Origin: Limnoperna fortunei
Lineage: Eukaryota > Mollusca > Bivalvia > Mytilida > Modiolidae
NCBI GenBank assembly: GCA_944474755.1
Contig: OX104115.1
Location: forward strand, 60,144,648-60,208,647
Direction of reading: 5' to 3'
DNA length: 64,000 nucleotides
Below, one piece after another: positions 1 through 11,800 of this stretch. Numbering within the stretch: position 1 is the stretch's first letter; each line of letters starts with the position of its first letter. The translations under genes and the position numbers were made by a program. The notes beneath the pieces were generated by a model. It was not told the origin of the DNA. It searched no databases and was given only the letters and a program-made list of their open reading frames with translations.

Positions 1-329
1 CGCTATGTTACCCTTGCATATACGTCACAATGTGACATATACCCATGTTGATCATCGCAGTCAACTTAATATTAAAATCACCATTGATTTACCAACCTTA
101 TAGTCAGAACTATTTCTAAAGGTCCCATACGTATTATCGTACTTGCAAAAAAAGACTACAATTCATTCGGTGTACAGAAATAAGGTCCACGTGACACGTC
201 AAATTGTTTAGCGAGGTTTATTATTTAAAAAATAAACTTGAGCACGTTTATTTATTAACAGCATTTAAAAAACTAAGGAAGAATTGGCGTTTTAAACAAA
301 AATGTACTGGTTACGTTCAATCCATCAAA

Positions 330-376
330 TGAATTCCTTGTTGTCCTGAATATAGCTGAATTGTTGTTCGCTTGAC

Positions 377-426
<50 letters not shown>
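330..426 (+). repeat. Fragment of an (ATCA)n-tailed dispersed repeat
   Basis: 'GTCCTGAATATAGCTGAATT' then about 12 copies of ATCA. The same 3' end occurs at 55385-55626 and near 19900-20000, so this is the tail of that family. Confidence 0.75.
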
Positions 427-2049
427 TAAATAAATTCCGGTTTTGGTGATGAAGTGTTTTGTCACTGTAACTTTTTTAATGCTTACTTATTATTATAATT
501 AGTTAATCTACACAATTCACACGACTAATTTCATTAATTACGTTATTGCAACGTTTTAAGCACCAGGCGTCAGGCTTGCTGCATATATTGCACTTTCTAT
601 TCTTTTGATATATTATGATATGACCCATTGATATGGGTGTATGAAATATGCTCCGAATTCTTGTGAAATAAGATAATACATATGACAATAAGTATTTCTA
701 CAACAAGTATTTCTAGAGATATGAAATTCGTAGTATATAGTACTTATATAAGGTATGTTATATGTCAAGGACGAACCTTTTTTCCAGCTAACAAACACAA
801 ATAATTTAAACATGTTAGCGACAATGCGTAAAAAAGGGGTAACTTTCAATAAAGCTGAACATGTCAATACGAAAGTCGTCTTTCAAAAAACAGTTTGGCC
901 CACATGTTGATGTTGTACGTCGCTTACAATTTTGCAAATGTAATAATTTATTTGTGTTATCAATAACATTCAGCGCATGAAATATGTAGAATTTTGACTG
1001 ACGATATTTTTAAAGACTATACAACAGGATATTAATATCTTTTAGATCCCTAGATGTGTGTCACATGAGTACCATGAGCAGCGAAAAAAGAACAACGAGC
1101 ATATGACATTACATCATATTACCAGGACAGACGATATTGTCTACATCACCACCCGCCACCTAGGACGCACGGAAAAAAACTTAGATATTCTCTGTTTAAA
1201 CTCTTATTTACTTTTTGTTACGAGACACATTGACAGCTTTTCAATTACAATGTACGGAAAAGAAATCAAGTTGCGCTAAAATTAAAGCATACCAGTATTC
1301 CTCCTATATAAACGCATTTGTAATTTTTGTACTTTTCTTTTCTTGGCCCTTCTGCTTGACTTAGTTTTACGTGGACTTTGGCATAAAATTATTGCAGACG
1401 CATTTATATTGATATGGAAAACGAAAAAAAAAACCGAGTTACAATCATTCTTTGTGGAATTGCGCTTGTCCGCAATTTTTTTTTAAATTTTAAATCCCGG
1501 CTTAATGTTTATGTTTGAAATTATAGTAGACATACAAATTTATATTTTAAAAAAATACACAGAGTTAAAAATAAACATTCCTTATAATTTTGCAATTTAT
1601 TTAATAATCATATTAATTAGGCTTAAACTATGTTTAGAATAACAGATTAACAAAGATGTTCCCCGCTTACCTTCATATCATTTTGCTATGGATGTCTCTC
1701 ATTGCATCGTACCATAAGCACAAAAGCTATATAAAGTAATGCATGGCTAGATAAAATTGATTGTGTGTGATGAAAAGTATGTCAATTGATCACGGTGATC
1801 GATAGTGATCCGGAAGTGATTTCTATATGACCCACATAGGTTTCTTGTTATTTTGTTTATTTAAATTTCGTGTGGTTGTAAATTGTAATATTTTATAATT
1901 ATTTACCATATTTAGAACACTAAAATAATTGATAAATAAAAGATTATTCATTTTAACTACATATCCTACATTTCTGTGTGTATATATTTAAAACTTTATA
2001 TTTAAGTTATTTGTCGGTAACCTCACCCCTCCCGTACCACGATTAATTA
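427..2049. other. No gene recognised
   Basis: AT-rich sequence with short chance frames (for example at 503-867 and 1058-1279) lacking protein-like composition; no structured repeat seen. Confidence 0.6.
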
Positions 2050-2340
2050 TAAGGGACAGACCATTTAACTTGAAGGGGGGGCCTAGGTTTTTTGGTTTGG
2101 TCACAAAATTTTTTCCGCGCAGAGCTCAGAAAAAATATTTATTTTTTGAAGGCGTCGCGAAAGAATATTTGTTTTCTTCATTAGCATTATTTTACTTATA
2201 TAGCAGAAATCCTTCTTCAGAATATTTTTTTTCTTACCCTCTGCTTCCAAAATATTTTTTTTATCAAAAATCATTTTCAAAATATTTTTAGGAAAAACCA
2301 TGCCCCCCCCCCCCCTTGCAAGTTAAATGGTCGGTCCTTA
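2050..2340. mobile_element. MITE with poly-G-adjacent terminal inverted repeats
   Basis: Ends 'TAAGGGACAGACCATTTAAC' and, inverted, 'TAAGGACCGACCATTTAACT' match over about 28 bp and run into G/C homopolymers on both sides. The 291-bp interior is full of AAAATATTT-type runs. I recall similar short elements from other marine invertebrate genomes. Frames at 2070-2301 on both strands are by-products of this composition. Confidence 0.75.
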
Positions 2341-3109
2341 ATGCTGTTTTGATCCGTTTGTACGTTTTTCCGGCGGTTATACCTTTATTATCCAGTAGCA
2401 TACAAAACTAAAAGCTAAATAACCAGTTTAAGTATATGAACTTGATTCACCTGTTCCTGGACCTGAAAACAGAAATGGAAAACAGCCGAAAGTATATTGC
2501 GCTGGACTTTTTACACCAATCAAACATTCCGAGTCTGTCGCGAAAATCGATTATAGAAAGATAATAACATGTAATGCAGTTGGGATAGAATTACAGTATT
2601 AAAACCGTACTCGTATAACTCTGAATATATCTTCAAATATTTGTTTTCTTTTCAATTTTGTAAACGTATCATGATAGAATTATTTGTTGCAAGGCTTTAT
2701 AACCATTAAAAGTGCATCTTTTGGCTGATATTTTCATACTTCAAAGAAAGTCTAAATTTAGTCCTTCTGTGGTCACGGAAATATTTAAGGTCAGTATGAT
2801 ATCAACTGGGATCTGAACTTGTCCTGTAATTTGAACTTTTATAAGCCCAAGTTGACCAAACTAACCTAGTTATACATGTATCTGATTTAATTGATATTTT
2901 ATACAATGTAATAGCGTTTTCTGTATTTAGAAGATCAGAATATGAAAAATAAAATAAAACAAGAAAATCAACTAAAGGACTATGCTGGACAGAAGATAAA
3001 TTCAAACCTTGATTAAAACAAGTGTGGACACAGAAAAACGTCTCGCCTGAATTCCGCATCAGTAACGAAAATAAATTTCGTCATAAGCATTACGTAAATA
3101 GCATTAATT

Positions 3110-3866
3110 ATGAGCAGCGGCCTGTATACCAAATATTGTCACCATACTATGCATAGTTACAGAGGAACTGTCCTAATACAAAAACTTTAATGTAGTCGCT
3201 GAACCGTGAAATTTATGTCAAGGTCAGGTGACACCTACCAGACAATCATGTACTAGTCATCAGCAACCTATATACCAAATATTGTCATCCTACCATGCTT
3301 GGTTACAGGGGAACAGCAGTGACCTAAAAACTTTAACGTAGTCACTGGATCGTGAAATTGAGGTCAAGGTCAGGTGACACCTACCAGACAGTCATGTACT
3401 AGTCATCAGCAACTTATATACCAAATATTGTCATCCTACCATGCGTGGTTACAGAGGAACTGTCATAACCCAAAAACTTTAACGTAGTCGCTAGACCGTA
3501 AAATTGAGGTCAAGGTCAGGTGATACCTACCAGACAGTCATGTACTAGTCATCAGCAACCTATACACCAAATATTGTCATCCTACTATGCGTAGTTACAG
3601 AGGAACTGCCGTAACCCAAAAACTTTAACGTAATCACTGGACCGTGAAATTGAGGTCAAGGTCAGTTGACACCTACCAGACAGTCATGTACTAGTCATCA
3701 GCAACCTATATACCAAATATTGTCATCCAACCATGCGTGGTAACAGAGGAACTGTCCTAACCCAAAAACTTTAACGTAGTCGCTGGACGTCAAGGTCAGG
3801 TGACAGGTGACTGACTGGCAAGTACTCATCATAAGCTACCTCTGTACCAAATTTGATGGACCTAGG
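3110..3866. repeat. 146-bp tandem repeat, about five copies
   Basis: 'AGGTCAGGTGACACCTACC' or its variants start at 3221, 3367, 3513 and 3659, exactly 146 bp apart, then at 3793 after a 12-bp deletion. Each unit carries 'ACCAAATATTGTCATCC' and 'CCAAAAACTTTAACGTAGTC'. I recall this type from mytilid genomic DNA. Confidence 0.9.
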
Positions 3867-4015
3867 GCTTAGGCTTACAAATATATGAAGCAAGATGTCA
3901 AGTGTTTACGCCGCCGCTGCCGGATTCCCATACATATGTCTCGCCTCCAGTGACTTTCGTCGCAGGCAAGACAAAACAGCATATTACATTATTTATTGAT
4001 GTTAATATATCAACA

Positions 4016-4280
4016 GTGGCCTTGGTAGCCAAGTGGTTAAGGTAGTTAGTCATCAATCATTGATCATGTGGTCTGAGGTTGCGGGTTCGAGTCTCACTGG
4101 AGTGTAATCATCTCCAATCTTGCAAGGGTTGCCAGTTTCCCTACAACAGGTCATGGGTATTCTCTCTGGGTACTCCAACTCCCCCCCCCCCCCCCCCCAA
4201 TAAAAACTTGACACCATGATATAGCTGAAAAATAATTACTGAAATAGGCGTTAAACACCCTTCAAACAAGCACACAATAG
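4016..4280 (+). mobile_element. Full-length tRNA-derived SINE with 10-bp target duplications
   Basis: Head carries an A-box-like 'GCCAAGTGGTTAAGG' and B-box-like 'GCGGGTTCGAGTCTC'. The body ends in the (CAAA)n-type tail. TATATCAACA occurs at 4006-4015 and 4281-4290. A poly-C run interrupts the body at about 4182-4198. Confidence 0.85.
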
Positions 4281-4290
4281 TATATCAACA

Positions 4291-6309
4291 TATGTTATAT
4301 ATTTTTCCATACATGTAACTGAATATATCTGCTGCAAACATTCTTTCTATTACTTTTGCATAACTTGATAAAATTGTACATAATAACTAAATTGATTTAA
4401 GGTTAATAGAACCTTCAATAAATTCTAAACTTTATTAAACCCCACTCCATTACTTACCTCAAAATAGTCAAAGAATACTCTGCCGTTCAACGCTTTTTTA
4501 GACATTATTTACACATCAAAGTCTAAAAAGAAAGCGTGGGACGACAGAGGATTCTCTGACTACCCTCAAAAAGAAAAAAATTAAATAGGTGATCAAAGAA
4601 ATTAAACAATTATCATAATACTATATGTATTACAATATATATGACAGAAGTCCTGTAAGTTATGATCTGTCGCATGTCGTTTTGTTTGTATAAGATTTAC
4701 AACTGGTCATAAGTTGTACAAATTTTTGCAAAAAGAGGTGAATCAAGATGTATGAACTAGGCAACAAGAAATACCAAACACAAGATCAATTCGTATTTTT
4801 ATTGTTTACATTGGTATTTTTTTATCAAAGAATTTAGCACCACAATACAATCAGGTATATATATCTCATTAACATATTTTAATATGGCCACTTCAAAATT
4901 TGTTAATTTAAACTTAACATACAATTATAACAAATATTCCTGGTTAACTATAATGCAATTTTTCTTGATTTAAAAAAAACACCACACCAGGTATAATTTT
5001 GCATTAAAGCATAAAACAAACCACAAGTTTGTCTAAATGACAAGAAGTGCCAAGAGGTATTCTGTGGAGACAGAGAAATGCAGATTTACCCCAAAACCTT
5101 ATAAAACTGAAATGCCTACAGTTTTTGTTTTTTAAAACAGAATAATTTAAATGACTAACAACACACAGGGGAAGCAGAAATGTAAATGTGTCATACACAA
5201 GATTTAGTTTAACATATCAGCTCTTTAATAAATCCATCAGGTCCACTGGAATTGTTTTCTTGGGACTTTTCCTAAATGTTAATTAAAATAGCTTGCAAAT
5301 AAATGATCAAGTACAAAAGTGCAAAATAAATATGTATCACAGATGAAGTATAAAATTTCCAAATAAATATAAAATATATGCACAAAAATTAGTATAAAAT
5401 ATACAAATATTAATGAATCGTATTAACTTGCAAACATAACACACTTTTGTAAATAACCACAACTTGTATGGAGTAATACATTGTACACACACAAAAACAT
5501 GTACTATACACATATAAACACACATGACAATCTTATTAAATACTTAATTACTAATCTCATTTGAGGAAACATGTAATCATCACAATTAACATGTAAATGT
5601 AATTAAAAACTTGACTTAAGAATTTAAAAAAAAAAAGAATTTTCTAAATGACCTGGTGGAATGTGTAATGGAGCTGGCCCAATCCAGAGGCGCACCCGTT
5701 GGCAAAGTTAAAATTTCTGTTTCTCATTTATTGTCATAGTTCCCAATAATCCATGTAATAATACTGTGACATAATGGCAAGAACAACACACAGGTAAATT
5801 GAGTTCAATGGGCCTCACAATTGATGAAAAAAACCCATACAAATGCCAAACCATGGCTTGTTTCCAGCTTACTGTTACCAATTTCAAACAGGGCCAATTT
5901 AATTGTAACTATGGAAATTATAAAGTCTGCATTGTAGGATAACCTAAACAAAGATTAAACTTACAACAGATATCATTTACCCAAAAATTCAAGGATGATT
6001 TCCAAATGAATTCTGAAAAGATGAAAACACAAAATTGCTTAGGGCTTTTTTATTAGACTAAATATTAGTCTGTGTTATCTCTGGTAGTTTTCAACAATTA
6101 TTGCTATTTTGCAGTTTTTACCTTTGATCTTTATGTGCGATATTATCCCATCTCAAGTAAACACAGTGACATTACAATGTTACCAAACAGCTCTAAATAG
6201 ATTATTTATTGTCACCCTTCGATGAAGGACAAGAAAATGCATTTTGTTTAAAAAAACATAAATAATCTATCAATCTAGATTAGTTATGGCTTCTACAAAA
6301 ATACCAATA
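4291..6309. other. No gene recognised
   Basis: AT-rich 3' flank of INTU with frequent homopolymers; frames at 5004-5525 look like noise. Any long INTU 3' UTR would extend toward here. Confidence 0.55.
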
Positions 6310-6655
6310 CTGCATTCATGCAATCTAGCTGACCTCAACAACTGACATAAACTGATTCACTGAATAATGGTGCTCATACAATCTAAGTGACCTACACCGA
6401 CTCACTGAATAATGGTGCTCATACAATCTAACTGACCTACACTGACTCACTGAGTAATGGTGCTCATACAATCTAACTGACCTACACTGACTCACTGAGT
6501 AATGGTGCTCATACAATCTAACTGACCTACACCGACTCACTGAGTAATGCTGCTCATACAATCTAACTGACCTACACCGACTCACTGAGTAATGCTGCTC
6601 ATACAATCTAACTGACCTACACCGACTCACTGAGTAATGCTGCTAATACAATCTG
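6310..6655. repeat. 45-bp tandem repeat, about seven copies
   Basis: Unit contains 'GGTGCTCATACAATCTAACT' and 'GACCTACACTGACTCACTGA'. Because 45 is a multiple of three, a 101-residue minus-strand frame of 15-residue repeats stays open. I read that as a by-product. Lies 0.7 kb beyond the INTU stop. Confidence 0.9.
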
Positions 6656-7217
6656 AATTACACAGGGATGTGGCATTTGATTCTCATGGAGTAATGACTA
6701 GAATGGGTTAAAGCAGTGATGCATGACAACACTAAAAAACAAATGCCATCAAATTATATGCCCTCCATAAACATTATACATGTATATATATAAATGTAAA
6801 TTCACCCTGGAATGAATGCACTGAGTAATGAAAAAAAATATTGCTATCGAATCCTGAAGCTGGTCTACAAAACAGACAAACCATACAAAATAAACAAAAT
6901 CATATTGAAGTATGCTATAGAGGTCTAATGTCTTTTACATAACTGAAGACTTTATCAGACAACTGCACTGTTCTGAGAGTCCAATATAGAAGATTTGTGG
7001 TTTTATTAAAATTTATCACAAATGTAAATGACACACTTATAAAATGACCTGGACATGGACATGTTTTCTTATGTATGTTTTCTAGCTACAAAAATCAACT
7101 TTATTAAACAATTTAATTGTTTAATTCTAGAAATATTTATGCAATGTTAAATCTTTGTCAGGTAAAAGACAACATCTCAGAATCATACAAGATGAGACTT
7201 AAAATTAATATCAAACA

Positions 7218-7223
7218 TTTATT
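7218..7223 (-). terminator. Candidate INTU polyadenylation signal
   Basis: AATAAA on the minus strand about 145 bases after the INTU stop. In such AT-rich DNA this hexamer occurs often by chance, and other copies lie further downstream. Confidence 0.3.
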
Positions 7224-7367
7224 TAGTCACCCTTTATCACAGAAATCATTTATCTTCATTGGGTAGTTCTTTTGTTTTATACTCCTTGAACCTTATCAGT
7301 GTTGCCATAGATACTGAGATCATTAAAGAGACATCTTATAAAGTCATAATGCACATGAACTACAGAC

Positions 7368-7476
7368 TCATGTGAGAGCTAATCCATGGTCTAACTTAAA
7401 TGCCATTTCTACTGCTGTCTGAGGTACAGATTCTTGGAAGCAAACATACATCTCTTTCTCATCTGGAAACAGCCTC
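7368..7476 (-). CDS. INTU: INTU coding exon 18 and stop codon (residues 982-1017)
   Basis: Acceptor 'catttttcag'. Encodes '[14 protein letters not shown]' and '[14 protein letters not shown]', then Thr and TGA (7368-7370), matching the vertebrate C-terminus 'RLFLHPKPQELYVCF...AFKLFFGLTL'. The C-terminus is complete. Confidence 0.94.
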
Positions 7477-8791
7477 CTGAAAAATGCATAAAACAAATGT
7501 TAAAATATAAATAAGGAAATAAATATTTTATTTTTAACCAGTTTCTAACATAGATTGCAGATTTTAGTGTTGCAAATTCATGGTGACACCTCAAGAGAGA
7601 CAGTAATCAGGAATATTTGTGACAGTAAAATCTAAGATTAATGTCAGCAACTTTTCAAATGCCATAAGATTAATGCACATACTTAAAATAATACAATGAC
7701 AACTTTTTATACTGAATGCTTATGTCTGCAGCATTGACCACCTTAAACTTTATGTTTTTCTATGGGGAACCCCAAAAATCTTTCTGATCAAAATGTAAAA
7801 TATCAAGTGCACGATGGACTATGTGACAAAGATTCTGTGAAAGTTTAATCAAATTCCATTCAGTGGTGTATGAGGAGTTGCGAATAAAGGAATTTGTAAC
7901 GGATCGACAGAGAGACGGACAGCTCCATCACAATATACTCCACCCGCTTATGAATTTTGACATAACAAATAAAGTCATCAAAGAGATGAAATTCTAATTT
8001 TACAGCAGTTACCTTTTAGAATTAGGAAAAAATGTAAATTACTAAAAGTTTATTATGAATTATTGACACATCTACATATAATCTGAGATTAGATTACGTA
8101 TTATCATTACCTCTAACATGCCATAACCTGGTAGGGTAACTGTATGCTTCAAACATATTTTATCTAGACTACATAACATTCATAGGATGTATAGAGAGAG
8201 TTTATGTTCTTTTTAACTGACTAAAGTTCTGGGAAAGCAGGAATTTTCAGAATTAGAAGACAGAAGTAATTGATCCCGCTCCAGACATTTCATCACGGAT
8301 GTACTCCAAGCCTTGCAGTCTTTATTTATCTCCAGCTGCTATCTTTGCATACAATCATCAAGTATTAAGTATAAAGGTCCTTCTTTATCCAGACCAGGAA
8401 GTTAAATACATGCTCAAATCGGCATATAAATCATTTCAAAGTACCTACCCTATAACCCAATAGGTCAAGGACAATGGTGGCGGTTGTTTTTTACTGTTTT
8501 CTGAGTGCTGAGGTATGATGCATGTAAATAGAATTCCATGTTCTTTGACTGCACAAAAGGAAGTGTTATCACCATATTTCCTGGGATTCTCCAGTTGTTT
8601 TGTCTGAAAATAATTGATGTATTAAAAAAGTATTGAAAAATTAATCTAAAATTTTATAAATATGTAGTTTTTTTTTCACAGAAATGATATATCCATCATA
8701 TATGTATGTTTTATAAACCTTTATAAGCCATAACTGATATTTTAATACTTGTTAAAAATAAGTGTTGTTACAGTACATTATTGTGGCTCCA

Positions 8792-8823
<32 letters not shown>

Positions 8824-11800
8824 AATTGTTTATAATAGTTTAACAGCTTGTACCTTGTAATATTAATTCTTATAAAATAGTACCATATACATACAGTGCT
8901 TTAACAATCTACAACAAATATTTTGAATCTCAAAAAGACAAAATAAAGAAGAATGTTTCCATAGGCCAGGGATGGACCCATCCTGTGTTATATTAAAACC
9001 TGTTAAATTTCAATGGAACTTGTGTTAAATAGTCAAAAATATGTTTCAGAAACCCTAAATTTGGCCATTTTTAGAGTTGTAAGATAGATGAGGGGAAAAA
9101 AAAACAAAATAATATATACATGTACCAAAAAAGATATGCATGTTAGTTTGGAAAAAAGTAGCCTACTCTAAATGGCACTAATTTACCCATGGTTATTTAG
9201 AACAAGAGTAGCCTCTGTGTGTGGTGGGGTCCTTCAGTTATTGTATACTTATTGACTTGGTATGAAAAGTGTTTTATTATATGGAAAGGGCAACAGTCAC
9301 AAAGCATTAATAACTGCCAACAAATTTAAAAAATGTACCAGTAAGTAGTTTCAAGGCTGAATATAAACACAATTTGAAAGTTATCTTTTTTTTTCTTCCC
9401 AGTATACTGGGCAACAGTTCTGACAACTTAAGATTGGCCCAACATCAAATGAATTGCAAATTTATTACTGTTTTTTTATATGCCAGTCAATAGTTTATCA
9501 ATTAAGGATTAACTACAAAAAATATTTTCTCTATTGAGGGATAACAAAATTTCCATTTTGCACACGGAGGGTAGCGGATTATATTAAATGTGCACAATAG
9601 AAATTTTATTATCCCTCTATGGAGAAAATATTTTTTGTAGTTAATACTTATAAATAAATTCAAACAATAGAATAAATTCAACAATTTTATTTTTGTAACT
9701 GGAAATTTTTGAAAAAAGAGATAAACACAAAAACTGTTAGTTTCCCGCAGATTAATATATGATGTCAAAGGGTACATGTCTCCATGACGATCAATATTTT
9801 TCCCATCCTCTGATAGAAAATATTTTCCAGCCAACCAAAAGTCAGTATTCTCCCAAAATTTATTTATCTTGCGATAATTCTAAAAACTATTGACTGACAG
9901 AACAAAAAACAGTTAAAATAGCGAATTGTAGATTAAATTATATGTAATTTATATACTGATACAACAAGTGTGGACTGTGAGCATGCTCACAAAGGGATAC
10001 CCTCTGCTTCGCGTTCAAGTCCAATTATCGCCCCTGAATAATATCCGACAGGAAAGAAAATTTGTCATGCACATCTACATATGATGTACTTCCTTCATGT
10101 AAAGTTTCATCAAAATCTGTCAGGCGGTTTAGGAGAATCGCTTACAAGGGAAGTGGACAGACAGGCAGACTGTATACCTATATTCCTATATACCCGCCCC
10201 AAACAAGTTTGTGGGGGTATAATAAACCTAGCTATTGACTTACCTTATTTTGTACTGCCTGATGGAAGAAGTTGCGTATTTGTAAGCATGCTCTATAAAA
10301 GTGATTAAGAACCACTTCATGTAGTGCCCCATTAACTACTGACATTTCCTGCTGTGTTGGAGATATAAATATTCCTTCAAATTCATTGATATTCACATAA
10401 TGGAAGAGACCATTGTCAACTCCTCTTATTAACCTAAAAATAAAACAAAGTTTGTCTTTAAATGAAATTACAAAGATACACATTCCTATTGGTTTTATGA
10501 AAAAAAAATATCTTATGATACATCCGGTGATATTTTCAGCTGAAAAGTTCTGTGATTAGAACTTGACAAAATGTCAAAGCAGTAAAATTTTCACAATGAT
10601 CAGTCATGGCAAAAACAACATTTTTTTGAAGCATTTGTTTTAGACCCTTACCCATAGAAATGATTTAAAAGTATCATCCTTGTGTGTTATGTATGTTTTA
10701 ATGGTTGTTTGTTTGTTTGATTGGTGTTTAATTAATCCCACTTTCACCAATTTTTCAGCTATATCATGGTGTCCCGTTTTTATTGGGGGAGTATGTTTTA
10801 ATGAAACAGCCCTAATGTGGTATAAATATTACATACTTAATGTGTGAGATTTCATCTCCCTGAGATACAACAACTTGAGGAGCACTGGTTATGTCAAACA
10901 CAGATCCTGCTTTACTCAGTCCTATTTTTGACTGAAAAAAAAAAGAAAAAAATTAAAGCATTAAGCAAACACTCTTAAACAAAAAATTGAACAAAGAAGA
11001 AACAAATCAACATTTATTCAATTCATATTTTCAGAATAACAGATTTACTGTCTAAACAAAATCTAAAATTTGAAGTAATATTAGGTTTGTTTGAATGATT
11101 TGCTTGAATGTTTTTTAACACCTCTTTCAGCAATTCTTCAGCTATGTCATCTCATTCAGTTTTTATTGAGGGAGAAAGCTGGAGTACCAGGAGAAAACCC
11201 CCGACCTTTGGAAGGAAAACTGGCAATAATTGTCAATTAAGATTCTAGCACAACCTGACCGCAGTGAGATTCAAGTCTGCAATCTGCATGATCAATAGTA
11301 GATAAACTACCTTAACCACTAGGCCACGAAGGCCCCTAGTAATATTAGGAAAGTACACGCCCTCCTTAGTCCATTCTCTAATGGAGTAAATATGCATTTG
11401 AATATTTTTTTGCATTTACAAACTGACTTATGTTTCACATAAGTTTCAGTATAAATGGAAATTGCTTATTATGGTTTCATGTCAAGTTTATAGTCTTTTA
11501 TTTAGTAAGTTTGCAATAATCTTACAAATTTTATACCTAACTTGTTTTTAACCATTTCTGTAAAATGTTTTTTCAAATGAAATTTTCATAAATACAATTT
11601 TTGTTTAAACTAATAAGATATAGCTGTGTACATTTATAGTCTAGTGTATACAAGTAAGTAGTGCATGAAATGCTTATAAAAATAATTGTTTTATCTTAAT
11701 AAAATTGTATTTTAAATTATGAATAATTTATAGTACAAGTACATTTTGTGTAAAAAGTAGTCTATACAACTTCCTATATTTGCCTTGTTATTAATTCCAG

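Noticed and set aside
2070..2301. Phe/Lys-rich frames on both strands
   Set aside because: They lie within a MITE whose interior is A/T runs.
6325..6630. 101-residue minus-strand frame of 15-residue repeats
   Set aside because: It exists only because a 45-bp tandem repeat is a multiple of three; no start context, neighbours or conserved composition.
9502..9834. 110-residue minus-strand frame starting '[12 protein letters not shown]'
   Set aside because: It spans the hairpin of a foldback MITE, has no splice context, and its second half is Phe/Leu/Ile/Lys noise.
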